Shown here one piece after another: positions 22,005 to 33,231 of a stretch of 64,000 nt of DNA (positions within the stretch are counted from its first letter, which is position 1; each line of letters begins with the position of its first letter). This stretch comes from Coniella vitis (taxonomy: Eukaryota > Ascomycota > Sordariomycetes > Diaporthales > Schizoparmaceae). The stretch is from the NCBI GenBank assembly GCA_011317545.1, contig WUJK01000011.1, positions 263,501-327,500 of the forward strand, in the 5' to 3' direction. The notes beneath the pieces are model-generated. The model ran no database searches. It saw only the letters and a list, made by a program, of their open reading frames with translations, and was not told the origin of the DNA. The position numbers were made by a program, and so were the translations under genes.

Positions 22005-24395
22005 TCAAGTCCTCTCGACTGTCCCAACAACCCGCAGCTCGCCCTTTGCCAGACGACTCGCCGTTGCCTTGTCCACCCTCTTGAGCGGCCGATACTCGGC
22101 CCTCCACATCTGCTCGCGGATCCATTCCTCCAGCTCGCCATCATCCTCCGGGATCCCGGCCTCTTGCACAATCCTGCCCTCTCCCTTGTTGTTGTCGCTG
22201 TTGTCCCCACCGTCTTTCTCCTCCTTTTGCGCCGCACGAATCACCTTCTTGGCGATATTCACGCTCACGTCCCGGACGACATCAACCCCCGGCAACAAGG
22301 GCGCCTTGTCGTCCTTGAGCGCAGGGCTCATCTCGGCGACGGCCTCCACGGCCGCAACCAGCATCTTGTCCGTCAGGAGCCGCGCGCGGCTGAGCACACA
22401 GCCCAGCCCAATGCCCGGGAAGACGACGCTGTTGTTGCACTCGGCGACTTGGATCGCGCCGTCCCAGGGCCCCCCCTCGACAGGCGGGAAGGGCGAGCCT
22501 GTCGCGACGAGGGCGCGGCCGTCGGTCCAGCGCAGCAGGTCCTCGGGCACGGCCTCGTGGAGGCGGGTCGGGTTGGAGAGGGGCATGATGATGGGGCGGT
22601 CGACGTGGCGGGCCATTTCGCGCACGACGTCCTCGGTGAAGGACTTGGGCTTGGTCGATGTGCCGATGAGGACGTTGGGGTGCACCTTTTTGATGACGGC
22701 GAGGAGGTCGGTCGAGTCGGACGAGGACCACTCGTCGCTGGGTTTGGCATAGGCCTTTTGGGCGCTGTTGAGCTCGCTTGCTGTGGTGAGCAGGCCGGGC
22801 TTGTCGATAAGCCTTTTTTTTGTGTTGTTGAAGACATCGCCATCGAGTCAGCATTCCAATTCAACCAAATATTCAATAAAAGCAAAGACAGAAAAATATA
22901 AAGACAAATAGGAAAACATACCAGATACTCTTGGCCGCCTCCTCCCTGCTAATGCCCCGCTCAGCAACAATGGCATCGCGAATCTGGTCGGCAATGCCAC
23001 ATCCAGCCGTGCCCGCGCCAAAGATGACAATGCGGAGGTCGCTGAGTTTCTGCTTGGTCACATGGAGGCCTGCCATGATGGCCGCGAGGGTGACGCACCC
23101 AGTGCCTTGGACGTCGTCGTTGAAGCAGGCGAGCTGGGGTCTGTACTTTTCGAGAAGACGGCGGGCTTTTTTTTTTTTTTTTGTTGTTTTATGATGTTAA
23201 CATCCGAGGTGCTTTCGTTGGGGGGACCACAGCAAAAGCAAAAACAAAAAACATACCATTCGAGATTCCAAAATCCTCAAAATGGATATACGCCCGAGGA
23301 AACAACTCGTGCGCGGCTTTCACAAAGGTGTCCACAAACTCGTCGTACCGCTCGCCGCGGACACGCTTCTCGCGCAGACCCAGGTACAGATCGTCCTTCA
23401 GCAAATCCTCGTTGTCGGTGCCGCAGTCCAGCACAACGGGCAGCGTGCGGTTTGGGTGGATGCCCGCGCACAGGCTCGTGAGGACCAGCTTGGCGGCCGA
23501 GATCAAGACGCCGCCGCAGCCTTGGTCGCCGATGCCGAGGATTTCCTCGCCGTCTTTTTTTAGTTTTGATGGATGGCTTGATTAGCAGAGTATGCGGGTG
23601 GCGATGAAAGGGTGGAGTGAATTAGACATACCAGTAACGACAATGTAGTCAATGTCCTCGGGTCTTCCCCATTGTCCGAGATCATGACGGATGCGATCGA
23701 TGTCATTCACGTTGAGAAAACACCCCTCGGGCCGACGAAAGATGCGCGAGTAGTTTTGAATGGCCTCGCCTTCGGTAGGCGTGTAAATGACACTAAACAT
23801 TTCCTCAATGTGCTCTTGAAGCAGCTGTTGATATCACACACACAAACACACACGTCTTTTGTCAGCATTGAGTTTCACTCACTCTCTCTCTCTCTCTCTC
23901 CACTGTCCTCAAGCGCAGGAGAGGACAAAAAAAAAAGCCAACAATCCATACCTTGTAAAACAGCGTCTCGTTCTGCTCCTTCATACTCGTCATGAACGTA
24001 TTCTTGGCCAAATCATCCGGCAGGCTCGCATACTGCTCGTACGCTCTCTTGACCTGCTGCTCCAGGCTCTGGATCCCCTGCGGCAACAGGCCCGTCAGGC
24101 CAAACTCGCGGCGCTCCTCGGCCGTGTGCGCAGACCCCTTGTTGAAGTAGGCGTGGTTGAGCAGCACGGTGCCGGTGAGGGCACACTCCAGGGGCCCGCG
24201 GGTGCTGAGGGGGAGGTGGCTGAATTTGCTCGAGGAACTGGATGCTGATGCCATGGTGGCTGTGGGGGTGTGGTGGTGGTGGTGGTGGTGGTGATGATGC
24301 GCAGCGAAGAGACTGCAGCGGTTGGCGGTGCTGGGGGCAAGAAGACGAGACAGGCGTGGTGGTGCGTTGGGAATCTGGCGAGAACGGATCACCAT
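22005..24395 (-). CDS. malic enzyme (decarboxylating), probably mitochondrial
   Basis: The model is complement(22005..22812, 22922..23165, 23257..23553, 23632..23824, 23952..24395): five exons, 1986 nt, 661 residues, all phases consistent. The enzyme oxidatively decarboxylates malate to pyruvate with NAD(P). Visible motifs are YTPTEGEAIQNYSRIF (about 162), VVTDGEEILGIGDQG (about 210), FEDFG and CFNDDVQGTG (metal and substrate site, about 303-334), the nucleotide-binding FGAGTAGCGIAD (about 360) and IIMPLSNPT. I start at ATG 24395 because the 47 residues before the alternative ATG 24254 look like a presequence: Arg-rich and acid-free (MVIRSRQIPNAPPRLSRLL). That leader contains ten consecutive His. 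Use of ATG 24254 would give a cytosolic form. Intron acceptors are preceded by long A-rich tracts. NAD versus NADP preference is not decided. Confidence 0.9.
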
Positions 24396-25954
24396 GAGGG
24401 GTGAGAACTCCTGCGTCCAGATCTGGGTGCTGAACCAAAAGGAAAAGGCAAACAAAGTTGTCGTCGTGGGTGTCGAGGACGAGTCCGATGTTGACGATTA
24501 TACCGAAGCGAGGTCACATCAACAGCGCAGCCGTCTCTCTCGATCTGAGGATCAGAGCCACCCTTTTATGGAAACACAGGACACATCAACTGCCTCATTA
24601 ACAAAAATGCCCCATGCCAATATTTGACCGAGAAAAAGCACGTCGTACAAAAGCATATGCAGAAACAGCGAGCGTGCCTTGGCAAAAGAGCTGCCAAACC
24701 AGGCCTGCGCGCCCAACCAAAAATACACCAAAAGAGAGAGACAACACAACATGACGTAAGTAGCCTGACAGCAGAGGATGCATGGGCCCCCGTTTCGTCA
24801 CGCCAGCAGGGAACATGCAAAGGCTGTGCATGTGCAAGTGATGCCCGTTCAGACTTCTGTGCAACATTCCGTGATATTTCCCAAAAAAAGAGTCGTCATC
24901 CCAGTTTCCCAGCGACACTAAAACGTAACGAGATTCTTTTCATCTCCACTCCTTCTTGCATCGTAAGAACCATCAACTCAATAAGCCAGATAAGCCTAAA
25001 AGCGATCGTCTGGATCGTCAATTCCCGCCGCAATGTTCCGATTCTACTATAGTAGCGTACTGGGTAGGTACCGCGGTACATCTGATCTCATTGATTGGCA
25101 GTCAACCCTAACCCCGGTCCCCAGTCCCAAAGAGGCAACTTACACTCAGCCGACTATGCCCGATACTGTTCATCTTGCTAGTCCGTCCGCCGCCACCAAT
25201 GAACGCCCATCCTCAGTCCCTGGTGTATTTAATGCAGCCTCTTCACTTGATATACTGTAAGCCTTCCAGCTCAGGTCTGAGGGAGAAAAGAAAGAATAAC
25301 AAAATTACAGAGGTAGTGTCTTTGGTGACGTTGTCATCAAAGACCATCTAGTATAAGCAAATAAGAGTCGAATAGCATATACAGGAACCAAAATCAAGGA
25401 AAAGGAAAAAAAAAAAAAAGAAAAAGAAACAAGAAAGATATCAACACCGGACTCGGTGCCTTTTAAACTCTTGTAAGCGCGCCAAGTTACAATGCTGGCG
25501 CTAGATTTGATGCAATCTGCCCTACACAGCTGCAGCATTGACGCAATCCCGATCCAAAAATACTACCTCTGGGCATTGCCAATAGTCAAACCTGTCAAAA
25601 TGCCGCCAAGAACTGTCACTACCGCCAAGAACGATTGGAGGGCGTGGGGGCAGGTGGGTTGTGAAACGAAAAACTGGGTGTGAAAAAAGGCATATACACA
25701 ATATCTCATTTTGTACTACTCATGTTTCAAGCGTTATTGATACTTTCTCTCCCCACACCATCCACCCTTGGAAAACAATCACGACAGCCGCCCTTATATA
25801 TAAAAGTTGCAGATAAAAATTATTTGCCAGAAGAATGGAAAATCACATGCTTCATCAGTATCCGTCCCCTGCCCCTTCAGGATGCGGGACCCCGTCCCCC
25901 ATGGTCCGCCCCCCTCAATTTGGTTCCGTCAGTGTCTTCTTGTGAAGGAGCATT
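24396..25954. other. intergenic region upstream of malic enzyme gene
   Basis: This 1.56-kb spacer lies between the malic enzyme start (minus) and the peptidase stop (minus). A CATAAAAGGG element on the minus strand (24561-24570) lies about 170 bp upstream of ATG 24395 and may be its TATA box. An A-rich tract sits at 25405-25430. No gene seen. Confidence 0.45.
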
Positions 25955-26928
25955 CTACTCGTACTTGCAAGCAACCTCGCTGGAGGAAGTAGTGCAGGTG
26001 ACCAGGGTCTTGCCGTCCTGCGCCATGTCGATGACGGTGGCATCAGCGGGGGTGACGGTCGAGCCAGACTGGGTAGCGCTGACGCTGGTGAAAGTGACGG
26101 AGCCAAAGTCGGCAAAGGGAACCAGCGAGCAGCTGCTGTCGCACTCCTCAAAGTCCTCAACGATCCACTCGGCGTTGGTCTCGCACAGGGAACCGTCAGT
26201 GACGTCGCTGAAGGTCTGGGTGACAGTGACGCCAGTGGTCTCGTTCTCAATGGTGGCGCTGCCAGAGGTCTTGCTGGTGGCAGTGACAGTCATCTTGATG
26301 GAGTCACCGGCCGAGACGGTGATACCGCTGAAGTCGTCTGGAACCAAATCTCCGTTAGTTTCTCCGTTGTAACAGAGATGGCAAGATGCAAGACCATGGC
26401 TTTGGGGAAAAAAAAAAGACTTACAAGAGTAGTCGGGGTACCACTCGTACCAAGCATCGTAGCTGATGTCGGAGCCGTCAACATACCAGTCGAAACCGGT
26501 CTGGAGAATGGCAGTCTCGCAAGTGTCACCGTCAATGCCAACCCACTACCAGTGTCAAATGTGTTAGTTGAGCCTTCTTCGTGTATGATCTGCCACTGCA
26601 TGCACCACCAAAAGGGGAGAGAACATACAGCAGTACCAGCCTTCTCAGTGCGGGAGCTCGAGGACGAGAGAGTGGGCACGACAACAACGCCAGTGACCGA
26701 GGTGTAGCCAGTGCCAATGAGGACGGCACCAGCCCAGTTCTCACTGGTCTCAGCGTAGGTGTTGTTGGAGGCCTCGCCGGCAATCATCATGGGCTTCGAC
26801 TGGCGAGTGGCGCCATTGCGCTTGGACTGCTGGCGGGCCAGACGGCTCTCACGACGCTTCTCCGTGAATCGGGCGGCGAGGGCGGCCTCGGCGCAGAGCA
26901 GGATGCTGACGGCAGAAGTGAACTTCAT
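25955..26928 (-). CDS. secreted glutamic peptidase, family G1 (eqolisin)
   Basis: Three exons, complement(25955..26337, 26425..26545, 26629..26928), give 267 residues. A signal peptide (MKFTSAVSILLCAEAALA) is followed by a basic propeptide rich in Arg/Lys up to about residue 46, which in this family is removed to activate the enzyme. Mature-domain motifs are SENWAGAVL (about 61), WVGIDGDTCETAILQTG (catalytic Gln at about 115), AWYEWYPDYSYDFSGI across the second intron, and AEWIVEDFEEC (about 196-206, which contains the catalytic Glu). Eqolisins such as scytalidoglutamic and aspergilloglutamic peptidase are acid proteinases secreted into low-pH media. Four cysteines lie in the C-terminal half. 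A TATA box lies upstream. The gene is intact by inspection. Confidence 0.92.
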
Positions 26929-27090
26929 TTTGACTGTTGGAAGGATGTGATATGAAATCAACAAAGACAGAAGCTGTGAGAGCGGATTGTCGAAGAGAGG
27001 AACTGGGCCGAGGAGGAATTGAGAGGACTCTTGAAGGGCTGAGGAACAACAACAACAACGCAAAGACTTTCGAGGCCAGAGCTCTTCACT

Positions 27091-27099
27091 CCTTTTATA
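27091..27099 (-). promoter_or_regulatory. TATA box of the G1 peptidase gene
   Basis: On the minus strand the bases read TATAAAAGG, about 165 bp upstream of ATG 26928. The intervening sequence is rich in CAACAACAACAA-type repeats as read on the plus strand near 27045. Strongly regulated secreted proteases often have TATA promoters. Assigned by sequence and spacing only. Confidence 0.5.
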
Positions 27100-27994
27100 C
27101 TTTTGATCGTCCTCGGCTCACGAGGCGCAATTCGATGCCATGTATCCAGAAAGCCTCACCCTGTCGTGCAGCAGGCTGATCATAGCACCGAGAACGCCCC
27201 CCACCCCCCCACCATGGCCATCTTCCTGATTGCCGTACGCTGAGGATTCCCAAGTCGGCCAAGTGTCGAGGCAGGGGGCCTCTACCACCCTCCAGACTTG
27301 CATGGCGGTGGAGATACGGGCTGGACCGCAGGCCAGGGCCATATGTTCCTCTGTTGGTATCGAGGACTGACGTGTTGATCCTGTTCGCTTGCGGCATAGA
27401 TCTTCCGTGCCTGGCCTGTGGTGGAAGACAGGATGGGCATGTGTGCGCATCCACAGCGACTATCGAAGGTGCAAGGTGATGTGGAGTCCGCCGTGGCTAG
27501 CAAGCCATTTCTTTCCATCGACCTTCCAAATCGAACAAAGATCTCCGGTGTGGTGCAAGCCGTCGAACCTTGACCTGTCTACTATGAAGCTTATCAACCA
27601 GCCACGTCCACTAACCAGCCACGTCCACTTTGCCAGTGATACTGCAGCCAGAGACGAGGGCGAAGTGGCGGTTCCATCCGGCGCCGGTGCCACTTGGGAC
27701 TGTGAGGAGAACGAGGAACAAGCGCGCAGTGACACGCTATTGGCCTGCTCCCATGTCTGCTGACACGCAAAGTATCGACAACCTTGGAAGCCACCGTTCA
27801 CTCTCACGCCGACCAAACAGCAGCATCTCATCGGCAGAGCCGGGCGGTGCCAAGAGACGTGCAAGTCGGAGAGAACTTTGTGCTCCATATCTGGCTGCTT
27901 GCGCTACGGCAATGCGGCCGGCACACAACCCTGCCTCATCGGATTGTGTGTTCACCATGTACATAGTACCTTGACGGCCGTTGCGGACCTGCGC

Positions 27995-28008
27995 ACTATG
28001 TACATAGT
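27995..28008. repeat. perfect palindrome ACTATGTACATAGT
   Basis: This 14-bp perfect inverted repeat is shared with a 16-bp version at 33718-33733. A partial copy lies 30-40 bp upstream (CATGTACATAGTACC near 27956), and further partial copies occur at about 31472-31481 and 61000-61009. All lie outside genes. The function is unknown; a protein-binding site or a remnant of a small repeat family are both possible. Confidence 0.6.
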
Positions 28009-28526
28009 ATACCCACAGCGTGCCAATGTAACCTCCAAAAGACCCAGAAAACAGCCGCGGGGAGAAATAACGTCAAGGCAAGCCCTGGCTGAATGGTCTC
28101 CACAACAAAAGATTGCAACCCTCGGAGGGCGTGTCTAATGGTTAGAGTCAGACACGAGCCCTCGGACCCAAAAAAAAAAGAAAAAGGTCCATCGCCCGAA
28201 TGAGGATCTCGGTGGCAGTTCCAGGACCAGCTCGATACCGGCCTGCATCATGCAACTTGCAGCCTGCTTTAGGCTGCCAGTGATGCTGGCATTGCTTCCA
28301 TTGCCCCCTCCTAATTGAAGCGGCTAGAGTGAGATGATTGCAGCTACATAGTAGCAGTGATGTGTAATAGTAGTTCTTGTCGCTGGCATGCCCCCCCCCC
28401 CCCAGCGGTGGCATGACTGCTGGTGGCGCAACGCTCCCAGACCTCCCCTGCGTCGTCCCGCAGTGCGTGGATCTTGTTGCCGTGCCAGCGTGCTTATCAG
28501 TGCTCGCCTGGGGTGCTTGGGCAAAT

Positions 28527-30336
28527 CTAGCAATGGGGTCCGATCCCTGTCCAAGGTCTCGATAGCAAAGGCGCTGCAAAAGGCGTGATGGACCTCGCTC
28601 CTTCTAGCTGGTGGGCGAGTTGCGTTGTCTGCAACGACACCTTCATTGCCGGGGCTGCCGTGATGCAACTCCAGGTCCACGATGAATCCAAAAAGAACAT
28701 GCGCCGTGTACCGTCATAGCGCAGCTGGCCCGCAGAAAAGGACCAGATTGCTTTGGCAAGCGTGCCACCAATTGGCCCCATTGGAGGAATAATAAGGGCG
28801 AGCTGAGCTTGATTAGAAGAATCTTGAACCTCAGAGATTATCCCTAGCTTCAAGTGACATCGCTTTTGCGTCCCAATGGCGCCCTGCTGCATCGAGCCGC
28901 CTGGACCTCTCCTCCGTCGTAGTCTTTGGTGTTTGTTGTGAGATCGCTCCAAGCAATGACTAGGATATCGCTCCCCAGAGGCGTGACGTCCACCGAGAGG
29001 ATGCAGATTGCCAGAAAGGGATCGCATGCTGCTCTGGGAATTCGTCAATTGCTCCCACTGCAACGAACGCCCCTGCGGTAATGCTGTCGTAGATGGCTCT
29101 AGGTAATAAGACAGCCACAGTACCGTCTTGGCTGCATAGTATGGGCTGTCATGCAGCATAGTAAAAGCCGGTGGGGGGAGGTCAGCCAAGCGATCGGCAT
29201 CGACCTCGCGTGCATGCGAGTGCGAAGGAGCTGGTCATTTCGACCCTGGCAATCGGTCCATGTACCACTTTGAGTTTCTCGGACGGCTCACGCCAGGGCT
29301 CGGGAAAAAGATACTGCAATGTAGCGTTGCAGTGGGGGTTAGACGGCATGCATCCTCGTGCCATCCAAGCACCCCATACCACAGTCTGAGACGATTCGTC
29401 GACTTGGCTCAAAGCATAGTTGTTGAAGACATAATCTGAGCCGCCAGGGCAGCCTCCAGGCAAGCGAGCGATTTTGCTCAGCCATATGCTTGAGCCTTGC
29501 ACCCAGGACAGATCCCCCAGGAAAGGCTCGAGGTGCGCAACTGATGCGCACGGGGGTCCCATGGCAGCAGCTCCAGAGAGGCCTTGGACAAGCCTGCAGC
29601 TGACGCCCTCCAATCGCATGCTAGAACCAGGTAGCCAGGTTTCAGTGACTTGTTCCCCTAATGCCATTGCGGATCTGGGTGCTAGTCGCCTAGCGTCTTG
29701 TGGTGGGCTCCAATTGCCGTCGATCGTCACAAGCAGACCCCAGCGCCAACGCTAAACCCACCATGGAGTTTACCGCGACCTCTGAAGCCAGCGGCTCCCC
29801 TCGCACATTCTGTGGCCTGGACTATGGAGCAGTGGCCCTCGAGCGCATTAGTCCTCGGCTCTTACTGCTCAGTCCCTTACACGCCTTCCTAAAGCAGACT
29901 TTGACCGTTATCGGCCTGTAGCTTGAATCCTTATACATAGCACAACCATCGTGTGAGTGGACTGGCGAGGATGCACTTGTAGAACAGGGTTCTCCGAGGG
30001 ATGTTGTATCAAGCCACTGAGTGGCCCGGCACTCTGGGCTGTGCTTTGAAGGTCACTGTCGGGGGAGTCACCCCAACAGGGAGGCAAAACAAGGTCAGTT
30101 GGCAAATCTTGTCGAAGGTGTTTGAAGTCATCATCGGGCATTGGCCCAGGAGGGAAACCGTCTCCGTTGAGGTTTGGCAGCTGTTGGTATCTCGGCGAGC
30201 GGATATCTCGTGGAAGGCGAGGCGTTGTAGGTGGTCGTGCGTATCGGAAGCGGTGCCAGCGGCAGAGGTCGAGCCATAATATGGCATTATCAAGATTAGC
30301 ATTCCTAGTCAAGACAAGAACCTGGGTGGACCTCAC
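28527..30336 (-). pseudogene. decayed protein-coding gene with several frameshifts, function unknown
   Basis: On the minus strand a protein-like reading switches frame repeatedly with no room for introns. From 29730 to about 29215 the frame is open and includes GPPCASVAHLEPFLGDLSW, GGCPGGSDYVFNNYALS, TVVWGAWMARGCM and LQYLFPEPWREPSEKL. Near 29212-29216 the sense moves to the frame with REVDADRLADLPPPAFTML and YYAAKTVLWLSYYLE, near 29100 to the frame with AIYDSITAGAFVAVGAIDEF, near 29003 to one with LSVDVTPLGSDILVIAWSDL, and then back to the frame with LALIIPPMGPIGGTLAKAIW. A further break near 29740 follows a hydrophobic GLALALGSA stretch. A Pro-rich segment (RYARPPTTPRLPRDI) at 30100-30240 may be its N-terminal part. 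The changes are indels, not RIP-type transitions. I recognise no family. The boundaries are approximate. Confidence 0.5.
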
Positions 30337-31678
30337 CGCTGATCAAGTGTGTGTCAGTCGAGAGCCAGTCTTGCAAAGCTTGGAGGTTATACTTACAAAG
30401 ACAGCGGCAGTTGGATACGAACAAAAGCTCTGGGCAAACAGCTTACAACGCGTTCTGCAGTTTTGTCTCGATTCTCTTTTTTTCTCGATCTAAACTCTCA
30501 CGTTCTCCGTTCTTTCTTGCCGCGTGCCTTGATGCCCTTTTGATGCGATGGTGGTTTTCCCTCGGGGGACCTTTGTGCTTCTAGTACACGTTTGTGAGCG
30601 TCAGGCAGGATTCTTCACGGTCGATGGGGGTTGAGCTGCCTTGTAGGCGCGATGATGCACCAACCAGGGCGGAGTCCTGTCCAAGGCTGGAACGAGCGTC
30701 GGATACGGTGGTTTGCTCGCTCTGTACAAGGACTTCGTGGACTCGGTCCAATGGTGGCCTTGCAACGTCTGGGTTTCAACCCATATCGAGGAATCAATAC
30801 ACTGGTCTTTCCTGCTTAGTAATCCGTGCGCAATAGATCGTCTCTGGCCACGAGGGTATTTCGCAAGCCGCCGAGTCGGATGGCTAACAGGAGGTGGCAG
30901 GCCTTTTGGCGGGGGTTGCAGATCGACGTGAGGTTGAGGTTTCTGCGCCTGGGCGCAAACAGAAATGTCGATGTCGAAGGGCGAGATTGCTAAAAGACCT
31001 GCACTTCTGCACGACAGACATAGCTTTCTACCGTAAGCAAGCCTGTAACTCTTTTCAGAAGTCGTGACTTGACTTGGGTGCGCTTTCCTGTTTGACAGGC
31101 CGGGATGCCCAGGTACGGGGCTACGGGAGTGCGGGAGTACATGGGTACTTGTGGCTTTGGAAACGCCCAGTACGTATGAACCTGGACTACTATGTACCTA
31201 GCTACCTAGACCCTGGAAGTGTCTATACTACGATTTCTAGGAGATCCAGTTGGATCTACCTAGGTGTTGCAGAATAGCATCTCTTGCGGGTGATCGGCCT
31301 AACGAGCAATCTGCTGAGAGCAAAAATAGAGACCATCGTAAGCGAAGCCTGGGTCCAACGGTAGGTCTAGTTGCAATATATAATGTACGCTTTTTTATGC
31401 TACTTGGGGTGAGCATCACATGCCGCATTGAATACGCATGTGTGCATTTTAATTGCATATCCACCCCAGCGGAGAAGTACATAGTATCCTGTTAACGGGG
31501 CGGGTAAGCCGCTATCCCTGCCGCGCACAGTCAAGGCGTATGGCATGTTTAATTTGACATCAGAATCAGCAACATACAGCACCGCTTTGCTGTCCTTTAC
31601 GTCTTCTTTCTTCTGGTTTTTGGCCCTGCAACAATCCTCCTGTGTGACTCGCACGCCCACCCCAACCGCAAGAAAACC
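30337..31678. other. intergenic region upstream of the SFH5-like gene
   Basis: No supported gene. Around 31180-31270 the sequence is dense in CTACCTAG/CCTAGG-type short inverted motifs (CTACTATGTACCTAGCTACCTAG), similar to those near 60980. AT-rich blocks lie at 30475-30500 and 31375-31400. The last ~150 bases should hold the promoter and 5' UTR of the gene at 31679. Confidence 0.4.
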
Positions 31679-33231
31679 ATGGCTGATGTCAAGACCACCG
31701 AGGAGTCAGCTCCAGCCGACGTCCCACCTGCCGTCGAGAAGGCTGCAGAGCCAATCGCCGCAGACCAGGCGACAGCCGCGAGCGCAACCCCTGAAAAGGC
31801 CCCAGTCATTGTTCCAGTCACTCAGGCCGCCCCTGAGCCTGTGCCCGCGCCCGAGTTGGACCTGGCTGGGCCTCAATCGATTGAGCCCACCATCGCTCTC
31901 AAGGGCAAGCACCAAGCCGAGGAACCTGCTGCGAAGGAGGCCATTGTCGGTGAGGAGCCCGCTGCCGACACGTCTACCCCTCCGGAGCCTGTCGCCGAAA
32001 AGCCCACCACTACAGAGGAGCCCGCCGGTGTCGCCCATGACAAGGCAGCACCTGAAACACCTGCTGTCAATGAGACTGCCGCCGAGCCGACAAGCGGTGA
32101 GCCTGCGATAACTTCTCCAGCAGTAGAGGATGCTGCGGCCGAAGCGCAAAGCGAGAAGCCTACAGACAGGGACACAGTGACCACCGAGGATGTTGTCGCG
32201 ACCGAGAAGCCCACGGAAGCTGCTGCGGCCGCCTCTGGTGCCGCTCTCCAACAGACACCGTTTGAGCAATTTGACGCCAAACTGCCCGAGATTCTCACAG
32301 AGGTCGGCCACGACGAGATGTGGGGCGTCAAGCTCACTTCACCCGCCTCGTCTCACGTCCCCACCGGCATTGTGCTTCAAAAGTTCCTCAACGCCAACGA
32401 CGGCGATTTGACCACGGCAGTGGAGCAGCTCAGGGGCGCGCTCAACTTTCGCAAGGAAAAGAAGCCCCTCGAGCTTCTGACCAAGACTTTTAGCGCGCAC
32501 AAGTTTGCCGATCTGGGTGTTGTGACTGTTTACCCTGGCAAGGACAGCCCGAAGCCCGAGATTTTTACGTGGAACATATACGGCAATGTCAAGGGCAAGA
32601 TGGATGAGGTTTTTGTGCCCTTGGATGAGTGAGTTGTCCTGTACACCCCATGCATTTGTTTCTCGTGGCATGAGCTGACGTAGAATCGGGTTTCCAGATT
32701 CATGGACTACCGCATTGCCCTGCAGGAACTGGGCATCCAGCAGCTCAAGCTTTCGGAAGCTACTGAGCCTATCACAGCCACCAGCGACCCATACCGTATC
32801 ATCCAGGTGCACGACTACAAGAGCATCTCCTTCCTGCGCCCAAACCCCAACGTCAAGGCAGCCACCGCCGAGGTCATCAAGCAGTTCTCTCTTGCTTACC
32901 CCGAGCTGTTGAAGGTGAGCCACAGTCCTCCTGCCAACCCCTCTAGACCACCTGTTTGGCTAATGTGGATATGCCCATCTATCAGGAGAAATTCTTCATC
33001 AATGTTCCTGCCATCATGGGCTGGATGTATCACGTCGTCAAGCTTTTCATCAACGAAAAGACGGCCAAAAAGTTCCACCCGGTGGCCAACGGAGCCAACC
33101 TGGCTGCCGAATTCAGGGCCAGTGGCATGGACGAGAAGCAGCTGCCCAAGGAGTATGGCGGTGAGGGTGGATCTGGTGATGGCAAGCTGAAGGGCATTCC
33201 TGGACTGGTCGACGAGCTCAAATTTGAGTGA
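31679..33231 (+). CDS. sfh5: Sec14-like phosphatidylinositol transfer protein SFH5
   Basis: Three exons, 31679..32628, 32698..32914 and 32986..33231, give 470 residues; the first junction splits Glu (GA/A; donor GTGAGT, acceptor TTCCAG). Residues 1-190 are an Ala/Pro/Glu-rich, probably disordered region. A CRAL-TRIO N-terminal helical part follows (about 195-250; LQKFLNANDGDLTTAVEQL), then the lipid-binding CRAL-TRIO domain (about 255-430) with FTWNIYGNVKG, DYKSISFLRPNP and FFINVPAIMGWMYHVVKLF. The C-terminus LPKEYGGEG matches the usual Sec14 end. SFH5 proteins exchange phosphatidylinositol between membranes, act at ER-plasma-membrane contacts, and some bind haem. Fungal SFH5 proteins often carry this acidic low-complexity leader. 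Call is secure at family level. Confidence 0.9.

Larger units (their letters stand above)
26929..28526. other. intergenic region
   Basis: Beyond the peptidase promoter I see no gene here. A C run lies near 28390. Two copies of a palindromic CTATGTACATAG-type element or half element occur near 27957-28010. Frames at 27389-27974 overlap on both strands without motifs and are treated as spurious. Confidence 0.45.

Noticed and set aside
28127..28175. tRNA-like words (GTGTCTAATGGTTAGAGTC)
   Set aside because: No matching acceptor stem, anticodon arm or T-loop consensus follows; the similarity to a box A alone is not enough.
30594..30931. Overlapping frames on both strands upstream of the SFH5-like gene
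   Set aside because: No protein-like pattern that continues across frames, unlike 28527-30336.
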